Below are positions 1 to 8,283 of a stretch of DNA of 55,363 nucleotides, piece after piece; the stretch's first letter is position 1; every line of letters starts with the position of its first letter. The notes beneath the pieces were generated by a model, which was given only the letters and a program-made list of their open reading frames with translations, had not been told where the DNA came from and did not search any database. The DNA is taken from assembly GCA_036262515.1 (NCBI GenBank), contig DATAIT010000042.1, forward strand, positions 1 through 55,363, given 5' to 3'. Made by a program: the position numbers and the translations under genes. The stretch is from Acidimicrobiales bacterium (GTDB lineage Bacteria > Actinomycetota > Acidimicrobiia > Acidimicrobiales > GCA-2861595).

Positions 1-215
1 CCGGGCCGCCACCCCCGCCGCCGCCCGCCGGGCCGCCGCCAGCCCCGACACTCGAGCCCCCGCCTCCGCCAGTCGGGCCGCCACCACCCCTACGACCCGC
101 GGGGCCCCCGCCCCCCGCCGGGCCCCCGCCGCGACCCGCCGAGTCCCCCCCTCCGCCCGCCGGGCGGCCACCACCCCCGCCACCCGCCGGGCCGCCACCG
201 CCCCCTCCACCCGCC
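1..215 (+). repeat. GC-rich low-complexity repeat coding the basic/Pro/Ala tail of FtsI
   Basis: The short block CGCCGGGCCGCCACC and close variants recur from the left edge to about base 215. In the ftsI frame (first full codon at base 2) it reads as repeated ARRAA/T, TTP and APxR units with no stop. It therefore looks like a coding repeat for a disordered, positively charged cytoplasmic tail and not like non-coding sequence. Copy number in such repeats is prone to slippage and misassembly. Confidence 0.7.
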
Positions 216-2140
216 GGGCCGGCCCAACCAGCAGGGGGGCGGCCGGCCCTGGTCCCCGGCGCCCGGCCGCCGGCTCGACGGCGACGCCGAAGGCACGGAC
301 CGCCGGGCAGCCTTCCCACCCGAGGCGCCATCCCGGCCGCCGCCCCGGCTCCCGGGGCCGCCTGGCCGCGACCCGGGCGGCGATGGTCCTGGCGTTCCTG
401 CTCCTGGCCGCTCGGGTCGTCCAGGTGCAGGGCGTCTCGGCCGACCGGTACTCGGCCTTCGGCGAGTCCCAGCGGGTGCATGCCGTCGCCCTGCCCGCCG
501 ACCGCGGCGCCATCTTCGACCGCAACGGGCGCGACCTCGCCCTCACCGTCCGCCAGGCCACCGTGGTGGCCGATCCCCGCCTGGTCGAGGACCCTCTCCG
601 GGCAGCCGGCGCGCTCGCTCCTGTCCTCGGGGTCGAGGCAGGCCTCCTCCAGACCCGGCTGACCCGCGACCTCGGCTTCGTGTACCTCGCCCGCCGGGTC
701 GACGACGACGTGGCCGCCAAGGTGACGGCCCTGGCCCTTCCCGGCGTGAGCCTCATCGAGGAGCCGGAGCGGTTCCTGCCGGCAGGGGACCTGGCCACGC
801 CCCTCCTCGGCAAGGTGGGCACGGACAACAACGGCCTCTCGGGTCTCGAGACCCAGTACGAGGACCGCCTCGCCGGCAAGCCGGGAACCATCGTGGTCGA
901 ACGTGACCCACGGGGCGGTGACATCCCCGGCGGTGTGCGCAAGTTCGATCCCTCCGCCCGCGGCGACGACCTCGTGCTGACGCTCGACCGGTCGCTCCAG
1001 TACGAGACGGAGCGGGCGCTGGCGGCGGAGATCGTCACATCGCACTCCAAGGCGGGCACGGCCATCGTGATGCAGACCCGCAGCGGCGAGGTGCTCGCTC
1101 TGGCCAACCTGCAAGCCGGCACGGACGGCGCGCCGCCCCATCAGGCCGACAAGAACATGGCCGTGACCAACGTCTTCGAGCCGGGCTCGGTGAACAAGGT
1201 GATCACCATCTCGGCCGCCCTCGAGGAGGGCATCATCAAGCCGAACGACGTGCTCGACGTGCCCGGCACGATCAAGGTGGCCGACCACGTCTTCTCCGAG
1301 CACGACCCGCACCCGCTGGCCCGATGGTCGATCACCGACATCATGGCCAACTCGTCGAACGTGGGCTCGATCATGATCGGCCAGCGGGTCGGCAAGGACC
1401 GCATCGACAGCTACCTGCGTGACTACGGCTTCGGTTCGAAGACCGGGCTCGGCTTCCCTGGGGAGTCCCGCGGGATCCTGCTCGATCCGAAGAAATGGTC
1501 CGGGACGTCGATCGGGACGGTCCCCATCGGCCAGGGCCTGTCCGTCACCTCGATGCAGATGCTCGCCGCCTACAACGCGGTCGCCAACGGCGGGACGTGG
1601 GTGGCCCCCAAGCTGGTGCGCGCCACCGTCGACACCGAGGGCCGGCGGCATCCCACGCCGGAGGCTGAGACGCGCAGGGTCGTGTCGGCCCGCACCGCCC
1701 AGCAGGTGACGGCGATGCTCAGCGAGGTCGTCCGCGTCGGCACCGGCACGGCAGCGGCGGTGGACGGGTACACGGTGGCGGGCAAGACGGGGACCGCCCG
1801 CAAGCCGCTGGAGGGCGCGCGCGGCTACCAGGCCGGCGCCTACGTGGCCACGTTCGCCGGCTTCGTGCCGGCCGAGCGACCCGAGTTCACCGTCATCGTG
1901 GTGCTCGACGAGCCCACGCCGATCTACGGAGGCCTCGTGTCGGCGCCGGTGTTCGCGCAGGTCGCGCGCTACGCGCTGCGCCAGTACCAGGTGCCACCCC
2001 CGCCCCTCGACGCCCGGCCCGTCGCCGCCGCCGACGTGCCCAGGTCCAACCCCGTCAGCGCCGGTCAGGCCGCCACCGACGGCGCGGCCATCCCGGTGGT
2101 CACCACTACGCTGCCGTCGTCCAGCCCGCCGACCCCGTAA
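2..2140 (+). CDS. ftsI: Division-specific transpeptidase FtsI/PBP3 (5'-partial)
   Basis: A class B penicillin-binding protein that cross-links septal peptidoglycan on the outer face of the membrane. The three active-site motifs are visible: SxxK (SVNK, about base 1186), SxN (SSN, about 1351) and KTG (about 1783). The N-terminal pedestal domain runs from about 430 to 950. An ATG at 383 opens an apparent 585-aa product, but it would start inside the single membrane helix (LAATRAAMVLAFLLLAAR). The frame is open without ATG, GTG or TTG back to base 2, so the true start lies left of the window and the protein carries at least 127 extra basic Pro/Ala/Arg-rich cytoplasmic residues. The C-terminus is Pro/Thr/Ser-rich and there are no PASTA repeats. 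murE follows after 15 nt. Function is very secure; the exact start is not visible. Confidence 0.95.
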   Translation, partial: RAATPAAARRAAASPDTRAPASASRAATTPTTRGAPAPRRAPAATRRVPPSARRAATTPATRRAATAPSTRRAGPTSRGAAGPGPRRPAAGSTATPKARTAGQPSHPRRHPGRRPGSRGRLAATRAAMVLAFLLLAARVVQVQGVSADRYSAFGESQRVHAVALPADRGAIFDRNGRDLALTVRQATVVADPRLVEDPLRAAGALAPVLGVEAGLLQTRLTRDLGFVYLARRVDDDVAAKVTALALPGVSLIEEPERFLPAGDLATPLLGKVGTDNNGLSGLETQYEDRLAGKPGTIVVERDPRGGDIPGGVRKFDPSARGDDLVLTLDRSLQYETERALAAEIVTSHSKAGTAIVMQTRSGEVLALANLQAGTDGAPPHQADKNMAVTNVFEPGSVNKVITISAALEEGIIKPNDVLDVPGTIKVADHVFSEHDPHPLARWSITDIMANSSNVGSIMIGQRVGKDRIDSYLRDYGFGSKTGLGFPGESRGILLDPKKWSGTSIGTVPIGQGLSVTSMQMLAAYNAVANGGTWVAPKLVRATVDTEGRRHPTPEAETRRVVSARTAQQVTAMLSEVVRVGTGTAAAVDGYTVAGKTGTARKPLEGARGYQAGAYVATFAGFVPAERPEFTVIVVLDEPTPIYGGLVSAPVFAQVARYALRQYQVPPPPLDARPVAAADVPRSNPVSAGQAATDGAAIPVVTTTLPSSSPPTP

Positions 2141-2155
2141 GGCCTGGCGCTCCCG

Positions 2156-3592
2156 ATGCGGCTCGAACGACTCTTGGACGACGTCCACGTGCTGGAGCGG
2201 CGCGGCGACCCCGAACCTGTCGAGGTGACGTCGATCGCCTACGACTCGCGGGCCGTCGCCGCCGGGGCCCTCTTCTGCTGCCTGCCGGGCCGGTCGAGCG
2301 ACGGCCACGACCATGCCTCCGGCGCCGTGGAAGCAGGAGCCGTGGCCCTGCTGTGCGAGCGGTTCCTGCCCGTCGACGTGGCCCAGGTGCGGGTGCCCAG
2401 CGCGCGTGCCGCCATGGCACCGGCGGCGGCCGCGCTGCGCGGGCACCCGTCGCGGTCCCTGGCAGTGGTCGGCGTCACCGGCACCAACGGCAAGACGACG
2501 GTCACCCACATGCTGGCCGCCGTGCTCCGGAGCCACGGATGGACGACCGGGGTCATCGGGACCCTCGACGGGCCCCGCACCACGCCCGAGGCGCCCGAGC
2601 TCCAGGCCGCCCTCGCCCGCCATCTCGACGCCGGCGCCAAGGCGGTCGCCCTCGAGGTGTCGTCCGACGCCCTGGTCCAGCACCGGGTCGACGCCACCTG
2701 GTTCCAGGTCGCCGCCTTCACCAACCTGAGCCCCGAGCACCTCAACACCCATGGCGACATGGAGTCGTACTTCGCGGCCAAGGCGTCCCTGTTCGACGCG
2801 GCCCGGGCCGGCACGGGCGTCGTCAACGCCGACGACCCCTGGGGCCGCCGGCTGCTCGACGTGCCGAGCGGGGTGCCGCTGGTCGCCTATTCCATGGCGG
2901 ACGTCACCGACGTCGAGGTGCGGCCTCGGAGCACCCGCTTCCGCTGGGACGGCCAGCCGGTCGACCTGCGCCTGGGCGGCCGCTTCAACGTCTCGAACGC
3001 CGTCTGCGCCGCCACCGTCGCCCGGTTGCTCGGTGTGCCCGCTCCGACCGTGGCGGCGGGGCTCTCGGATCTGGGGGCGGTCCCCGGGCGCTTCGAACGG
3101 GTGGACGCCGGCCAGCCGTTCACGGTCGTCGTGGACTACGCCCACACGCCGGCGGCCCTCGAGCAGGTGCTCGTGGCGGCGCGCGAGGAGGCCGCGGACG
3201 ACGAGGCGGCGCGCGGTCGGGTGATCGTCGTGTTCGGCTGCGGCGGCGAGCGCGATCGCGGCAAGCGGCCGCTGATGGGCGAGGCCGCAGCCCGCCTGGC
3301 GGACGTGGTCGTGCTCACGTCGGACAACCCGCGGGACGAGGACCCGGCGGCGATCATCGAGGAGGTGCGCGCCGGAGCCGGCGCGTCCCGGTCGCTGGTC
3401 GTCGACCCCGACAGGGAGGCGGCCGTCGCCGCCGCCGTCGCTGCCGCCCGCCCCGGGGACGTCGTCGTCGTGGCCGGCAAGGGCCACGAGACCGGCCAGA
3501 CGGCGGCCGGCCGCACGGAGCCGTTCGACGACCGGGAGGTGGCGCGCACCGCCCTGGCCGCCATCGGCTACGGCCCCGGGTCACCGGGGTGA
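2156..3592 (+). CDS. murE: UDP-MurNAc-L-Ala-D-Glu:meso-DAP ligase MurE
   Basis: Cytoplasmic ATP-dependent ligase that adds the third stem-peptide residue to UDP-MurNAc-L-Ala-D-Glu. The 478-aa product has the three-domain Mur ligase layout: N-terminal UDP-binding domain, central ATPase with P-loop GTNGKTT near residue 108, and C-terminal domain with DNPR near residues 390-393. In this family DNPR marks meso-diaminopimelate specificity, as opposed to lysine, so the wall is predicted to be DAP-type. The ATG start lies 15 nt after ftsI. The stop overlaps the mraY start as GTGA, so the genes are translationally coupled. The usual downstream partner murF is not between murE and mraY. Confidence 0.97.
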   Translation: MRLERLLDDVHVLERRGDPEPVEVTSIAYDSRAVAAGALFCCLPGRSSDGHDHASGAVEAGAVALLCERFLPVDVAQVRVPSARAAMAPAAAALRGHPSRSLAVVGVTGTNGKTTVTHMLAAVLRSHGWTTGVIGTLDGPRTTPEAPELQAALARHLDAGAKAVALEVSSDALVQHRVDATWFQVAAFTNLSPEHLNTHGDMESYFAAKASLFDAARAGTGVVNADDPWGRRLLDVPSGVPLVAYSMADVTDVEVRPRSTRFRWDGQPVDLRLGGRFNVSNAVCAATVARLLGVPAPTVAAGLSDLGAVPGRFERVDAGQPFTVVVDYAHTPAALEQVLVAAREEAADDEAARGRVIVVFGCGGERDRGKRPLMGEAAARLADVVVLTSDNPRDEDPAAIIEEVRAGAGASRSLVVDPDREAAVAAAVAAARPGDVVVVAGKGHETGQTAAGRTEPFDDREVARTALAAIGYGPGSPG

Positions 3593-4623
3593 TCGACCTC
3601 CTGGTGGCGGGCGTGGTGGCACTGGTCCTGTCCCTCGTCGGCACGCCGATCCTCATCGGCTGGCTGCAGGCCAACGGCATCGGCCAGCAGATCCGTGACG
3701 ACGGCCCTGCCGGTCACTTCACCAAGGCCGGCACGCCCACCATGGGCGGGATCACCATCGTGCTCGGGGCCCTGGGCGGCTATCTCTCGGGCCATCTCCG
3801 GGGGGAGAACATCTTCACCAGGGGCGGGATCCTGGTGGCCCTCACGGTGGGCGGCGCCGGTCTCGTCGGTCTGGCCGACGACTGGCTGAAGGTCCGTCGT
3901 CAGCAGAGCCTCGGCCTGAACAAGCGGGCCAAGATCGCCGGTCAGCTGCTCGTGGCCGGTGGCTTCGCCGTGCTCGCCCTGAACTGGGCGAACGTGAAGA
4001 CCGACCTGTCCTTCACCCGCTGGGACTCCGTCGGCATCCACCTCTCGCCGGCGCTGTGGGTGGTGTGGGCGGTGATCCTCATCATCGGGACGTCGAACGC
4101 CGTGAACCTCACCGACGGCCTCGACGGCCTGGCCGCCGGCTCGGCCACCTTCGCCTTCTCCGCCTTCGCCATCATCGGCTTCTGGCAGTTCCGGCACTTC
4201 GACGTGTACCAGGTGCCCCAGGCCCTCGACCTGGCCGTGCTCGCCGTCGCCCTCACCGGCGCGTGCACCGGCTTCCTGTGGTGGAACGCGGCGCCGGCGC
4301 GCATCTTCATGGGGGACACCGGGTCCCTCGCCATCGGCGCCGGTCTGGCCGCGTTCGCCCTGGTGATGAACGTCCACCTCCTGCTCCCGGTCGTCGGCGG
4401 CCTGTACGTGCTGGAGACCCTCTCGGTGATGATCCAGGTGGCGAGCTTCCAGCTGTTCCACCGGCGGGTGTTCCGCATGGCGCCCGTGCACCACCATTTC
4501 GAGCTGGCCGGCTGGCCCGAGATCACCGTGATCGTGCGGTTCTGGATCCTCGCCGGGCTGTGCACGGCGCTCGCCATCGGGCTGTTCTACGCCGACTTCA
4601 TCTCGCTCGGGGTGCTGGATTGA
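3589..4623 (+). CDS. mraY: Phospho-MurNAc-pentapeptide transferase MraY
   Basis: Integral membrane enzyme that transfers phospho-MurNAc-pentapeptide to undecaprenyl phosphate, making lipid I on the cytoplasmic face. The 344-aa product is hydrophobic, with about ten predicted membrane segments. It shows the family signatures DDW near residue 90, NAVNLTDGLDGLA with its catalytic aspartates, FMGDTGSLAIG, and the HHHFELAGWPE loop near the C-terminus. The GTG start at 3589 overlaps the murE TGA by four bases. An in-frame ORF extends far upstream, but it is the murE shadow. The stop overlaps the murD TTG start. Confidence 0.96.
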   Translation: MIDLLVAGVVALVLSLVGTPILIGWLQANGIGQQIRDDGPAGHFTKAGTPTMGGITIVLGALGGYLSGHLRGENIFTRGGILVALTVGGAGLVGLADDWLKVRRQQSLGLNKRAKIAGQLLVAGGFAVLALNWANVKTDLSFTRWDSVGIHLSPALWVVWAVILIIGTSNAVNLTDGLDGLAAGSATFAFSAFAIIGFWQFRHFDVYQVPQALDLAVLAVALTGACTGFLWWNAAPARIFMGDTGSLAIGAGLAAFALVMNVHLLLPVVGGLYVLETLSVMIQVASFQLFHRRVFRMAPVHHHFELAGWPEITVIVRFWILAGLCTALAIGLFYADFISLGVLD

Positions 4624-5945
4624 CCGCAGACGAGACCGCCGCGGTGCACGGGACCGCTGTGGTGGTGGGCTTCGGGGTCACGGGGCGGGCGGCGGTCGAG
4701 CATCTGGTGCGGGCCGGTTGGCGGGTGATCGTGGTCGAGGATTCCGTCACGGAGGCCACGGCCAGGGCCGTGGCCTTCCTCGGCGCCACGCTGGGGACCG
4801 TGGCCGACGTCACGACGGCGGACGTCGTGGTTCCGAGCCCCGGGGTGGGCCCTGACCACCCGGTGTTCGCGGCCGGGCGCGAGGCAGGCGCCGGCGTCAT
4901 GAGCGAGGTCGAGCTGGCATGGCGGGCGGCCCCGGACAAGCGCTACGTGGCCGTCACCGGCACCAACGGCAAGACCACGGTGACCACCCTCGTCGCCGCC
5001 ATGCTCGCCGCCGCCGGGAGGCGGGTGGTGGCGGCCGGCAACATCGGGCTGCCGCTCGTGACGGCGGTGGCCGGCGACGCCGACACCGTCGTTGTGGAGG
5101 TCTCGTCGTTCCAGCTCCAGTACACGGAGCGCTTCCGTCCCGACGTGGCGGTGTGGCTGAACCTGGCCCAGGACCACCTCGACTGGCATCGCTCCATGGA
5201 GGACTACGCGGCGGCCAAGGCCCGCATCTGGGCCAACCAGGGTCCGGACGGCGTCGCCGTGGTCAACGCCGACGACCCCGGCGTGATGGCCGCCGCCGGC
5301 ACGGCACCCGGTCGGGTGGTCACCTTCGGCGCGGCCGCCGGCGCCGACTGGTTCGTCGAGGGCGGCTCCCTCCGCGGACCGGGCGGCCCGGTAATGGCCG
5401 TGGCCGACCTTCCACGTTCGTTCCCGCACGACGTCAGCAACGCCCTGGCGGCCATGGCGGCCGCCACGGCGGCTGGCGCCGACCTCGTGGCCTGCGCGGC
5501 CGGAGCGGCCCGTCTGGAGGGGCTCCCCCATCGCGTGCAGCTGGTGGGCGAGGCTGGGGGGGTGCGGTTCTACGACGACTCCAAGGCGACCACTCCGGCG
5601 TCGGTGGTGGCCGCCCTGCAGGCGTTCGATTCGGTCGTCCTCATCGCCGGCGGCCGCAACAAGGGACTCGACCTGCGACCCCTCGCCGGCGAGGGCCACC
5701 GGCTCCGGGCCGTGGTCGCCATCGGCGAGGCGGCGCACGAGGTCGAGACGGCGCTGGCGGGCGTGGCGCCCGTCACCGTCGCCACGTCGATGGGCGACGC
5801 CGTGCGCCGGGCGGCGGCTGCGGCCGGACCGGGCGACGTGGTGCTGCTCTCGCCGGCGTGCGCGTCCTTCGACTGGTACCGCTCCTACGCCGAGCGGGGC
5901 GACGACTTCACCCGCCACGCCCGGTCCCTGATGGGCGCCACATGA
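4620..5945 (+). CDS. murD: UDP-MurNAc-L-alanine:D-glutamate ligase MurD
   Basis: Cytoplasmic ligase that adds D-Glu to UDP-MurNAc-L-Ala, the second peptide-addition step. About 441 aa. An N-terminal Rossmann-like UDP-binding domain (VVVGFGVTGRAA) is followed by the ATPase P-loop GTNGKTTVTTL near residue 114, the NADDP motif, and a C-terminal domain with DDSKATTP and SPACASFDWY, both typical of MurD. The TTG start at 4620 is chosen because it overlaps the mraY stop (TTGA), like the other junctions in this operon. A GTG at 4644 is a possible alternative. It ends in an ATGA overlap with ftsW. Confidence 0.95.
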   Translation: MTADETAAVHGTAVVVGFGVTGRAAVEHLVRAGWRVIVVEDSVTEATARAVAFLGATLGTVADVTTADVVVPSPGVGPDHPVFAAGREAGAGVMSEVELAWRAAPDKRYVAVTGTNGKTTVTTLVAAMLAAAGRRVVAAGNIGLPLVTAVAGDADTVVVEVSSFQLQYTERFRPDVAVWLNLAQDHLDWHRSMEDYAAAKARIWANQGPDGVAVVNADDPGVMAAAGTAPGRVVTFGAAAGADWFVEGGSLRGPGGPVMAVADLPRSFPHDVSNALAAMAAATAAGADLVACAAGAARLEGLPHRVQLVGEAGGVRFYDDSKATTPASVVAALQAFDSVVLIAGGRNKGLDLRPLAGEGHRLRAVVAIGEAAHEVETALAGVAPVTVATSMGDAVRRAAAAAGPGDVVLLSPACASFDWYRSYAERGDDFTRHARSLMGAT

Positions 5946-7159
5946 CGGCCACCTCACGATCGGCGCGCTCGAAGGGTTCGGGCCGGGCGCCCGGAGCACG
6001 CGCGGCGACGTCGCCCCGCCGAGCGTCGCCGGTGGGCTCGGAGCGCAACGGCCAGGGGGTCCTGGCGGCCGTCGTCGCCCTCCTGTGCCTCATCGGCCTG
6101 GTGATGGTGCTCAGCGCGTCGTCCGTGCAGGCGCTGCGCGAGGACGGGTCGTCGTGGTTCTACTTCCGCCGCCAGGTCCTGTGGGCGGGCCTCGGGACGG
6201 TGGCGCTGGTGGTGGCCGCCCGCCTCGACTACCGGAAGCTGCGCCGGGTCGGCTTGCCGTTGCTGCTGCTGGCCGTCGCCCTCCTGGTCGTGGTGCTCGT
6301 CCCCGGTATGGGCATCGCCGTCGGCGGCTCGACCCGGTGGATCGGCGTGGGCAGCTGGCGGATGCAGCCCTCGGAGCTGGCCAAGCTCGGCCTGCTGTTC
6401 TTCGGGGCAGACCTCCTGGCCCGCCGCGGCGGCCGTCCGGACACGGCCAGGTCCGCCATGCGCGTGATGCTGTTCGGCTTCTGCGTCGTCGCCGGCCTCA
6501 TCATGGCGCAGCCCGACCTCGGCACCACGCTGGTCGTCGGTTGTGTCGTGCTGTGCCTGCTGCACGTGGCCGGCACGCCGCTGCGGTCGGTGGCCACCCT
6601 CCTGCTGTCGGGCGCCGGCCTCGCCTTCCTGCTCGGCATGGCCGAGCCGTACAGGCGGGAACGACTCCTGTCGTTCATGAACCCGTGGGCCGACGCCCAC
6701 AACACCGGCTACCAGGTCGTGCAGTCGTTGGTGGGCATGGGCACCGGTCGCCTCACGGGGGTGGGCGTGGGTGCAAGCCGGGCCAAATGGGGATTCCTGC
6801 CCAACGCCCACACCGACTTCATCTTCAGCATCATCGGAGAGGAACTGGGCATGATCGGCAGCCTGTTCGTCCTTCTCCTGTTCGTGGCGTTCGGCCTGCT
6901 GGGCATACGGGCGGCGCTGCGGGCACCCGATCGTTACGGGATGCTGCTGGCCTCGGGCATCACGGCATGGGTGATGGCCCAGGCGTTCATCAACATCGGC
7001 GCCGTGGTGGGCGTCGTCCCGGTGAGCGGCCTGCCGCTGCCGTTCGTGTCCTTCGGCGGCACGTCGATGGTGGTGCTCATGGGCGCCGTCGGCGTGTTGT
7101 TGAACATCGCCGGCCAGGCGGCGCCGGGCGACGGGCGCAGTCCGTCGCCGGCGCGGTGA
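5942..7159 (+). CDS. ftsW: Septal peptidoglycan glycosyltransferase FtsW
   Basis: SEDS-family polytopic membrane protein that polymerises lipid II at the septum together with FtsI. The 405-aa product starts at an ATG overlapping the murD stop. Residues 1-36 are a Ser/Arg/Ala-rich cytoplasmic tail, followed by about ten membrane helices. SEDS landmarks include GGSTRWI, LQPSELAK-like MQPSELAKL, AQPDLGTT, the large extracellular loop with GxGxGASRAKWGFLPNAHTDFIF, IGEELG, and the terminal GLPLPFVSFGG. Position between murD and murG supports FtsW over RodA. A GTGA junction couples it to murG. Confidence 0.95.
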   Translation: MTATSRSARSKGSGRAPGARAATSPRRASPVGSERNGQGVLAAVVALLCLIGLVMVLSASSVQALREDGSSWFYFRRQVLWAGLGTVALVVAARLDYRKLRRVGLPLLLLAVALLVVVLVPGMGIAVGGSTRWIGVGSWRMQPSELAKLGLLFFGADLLARRGGRPDTARSAMRVMLFGFCVVAGLIMAQPDLGTTLVVGCVVLCLLHVAGTPLRSVATLLLSGAGLAFLLGMAEPYRRERLLSFMNPWADAHNTGYQVVQSLVGMGTGRLTGVGVGASRAKWGFLPNAHTDFIFSIIGEELGMIGSLFVLLLFVAFGLLGIRAALRAPDRYGMLLASGITAWVMAQAFINIGAVVGVVPVSGLPLPFVSFGGTSMVVLMGAVGVLLNIAGQAAPGDGRSPSPAR

Positions 7160-8283
7160 CGCCGAGGCACGACCGGGTGTGGGCGCTCGTGGCCGGTGGG
7201 GGCACGGCCGGGCATGTCCTGCCCGCAGTAGCCGCCGCCGCCGCCCTGGTCGAACGCGGCCACGCAGCGGAGAGCATCAGCTTCGTGGGATCGTCGCGCG
7301 GGCTCGAGGCCAGGCTGGTACCCGAGGCCGGGTTCTCGATCACCCTCCTGCCGGGGCGGGGCATCGCCCGGCGGCTCACCCTGGACAACGCCGGCGCCGT
7401 GGCCGGGCTGCTGTGGGCCATCGGAAGGGCCTTCGTCCTGACGGCGCGGCGCCGCCCCGCCGTCGTGCTGTCCGTCGGCGGGTACGCCAGCGTCCCCTGC
7501 GCGGCAGCCGCCGTCGCCTTGCGGGTCCCGCTCGTGCTGCACGAGCAGAACGCCGTGCCCGGCCTGGCCAACCGGCTGGCCGCCCGCTTCGCCCGGGCCA
7601 GCGGCGTCTCGTTCGCCGGCACGGCCCTTCCCCGGGCCATCGTCACCGGGAACCCCGTGCGGCCGGACGTGCTGGCCGTGGACCGGTCGGCTACGGGACG
7701 GCGTGCGGCGCGAGCGGCACTCGGTCTCCCCGCCGACGCCACTGTGATCGCGGTGTTCGGCGGCTCCCTGGGGGCGCGGCGCATCAACGAGGCGACGTTC
7801 GGTCTGGTGGAGCGGTGGGCGGCCCGGCCCGGCGTCGCCGTACGCCACGCCGTGGGCGCACGCGACTGGGCCGCGGTGGTGGGACGCCTGCCGGCGGTCC
7901 CGCCCGGGGGACTGACGTACGACGCGGTCGAGTACGAGGAGCGGATGCCGACCCTGTACGCGGCGGCCGACGTCGTGGTGGGCCGGGCCGGCGGCACCAC
8001 GGTGGCCGAGCTGGCCGCCGCCGGTGTGCCGTCCGTGCTGGTGCCGCTGCCCGGCGCACCGAACGACCACCAGACGGCCAACGCCAAGGCCCTGGTGGAC
8101 GCCGGTGCGGCCGTGCTGGTCCCCGACGGCGAGCTCACCGCCGAGCGCCTGGCCGGCGAGCTGGACGCCCTGGTCGGCGACCCGGAACGCCTGGCCGCCA
8201 TGGGAGACGCGGGGCGACGCATCGCCCGCCCCGACGCGGCTGAGCGGGTGGCCGAGCTGGTGGAGCGCCATGCCCGGCAGTGA
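7156..8283 (+). CDS. murG: Lipid II synthase MurG
   Basis: Peripheral membrane GT-B glycosyltransferase (GT28) that transfers GlcNAc from UDP-GlcNAc to lipid I. About 375 aa. It shows the N-terminal glycine loop GGGTAGH, SVGGYAS, HEQN, GNPVR, the second glycine loop FGGSLGA, and the UDP-GlcNAc-binding segment RAGGTTVAEL followed by DHQTANA. The GTG at 7156 is chosen because it overlaps the ftsW stop by four bases and gives a normal MurG N-terminus. The 3' end overlaps murC by 14 nt. Confidence 0.96.
   Translation: MTPRHDRVWALVAGGGTAGHVLPAVAAAAALVERGHAAESISFVGSSRGLEARLVPEAGFSITLLPGRGIARRLTLDNAGAVAGLLWAIGRAFVLTARRRPAVVLSVGGYASVPCAAAAVALRVPLVLHEQNAVPGLANRLAARFARASGVSFAGTALPRAIVTGNPVRPDVLAVDRSATGRRAARAALGLPADATVIAVFGGSLGARRINEATFGLVERWAARPGVAVRHAVGARDWAAVVGRLPAVPPGGLTYDAVEYEERMPTLYAAADVVVGRAGGTTVAELAAAGVPSVLVPLPGAPNDHQTANAKALVDAGAAVLVPDGELTAERLAGELDALVGDPERLAAMGDAGRRIARPDAAERVAELVERHARQ

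Noticed and set aside
90-296. Arg/Gly/Pro/Trp-rich ORF on the minus strand at the left edge
   Set aside because: It is the complement of the FtsI tail repeat; low-complexity GC-rich repeat gives long frames on all strands.
2353-3588. Long in-frame extension upstream of mraY
   Set aside because: It is a murE shadow of Arg/Pro/Gly-rich nonsense; the MraY family start is at the GTGA overlap.
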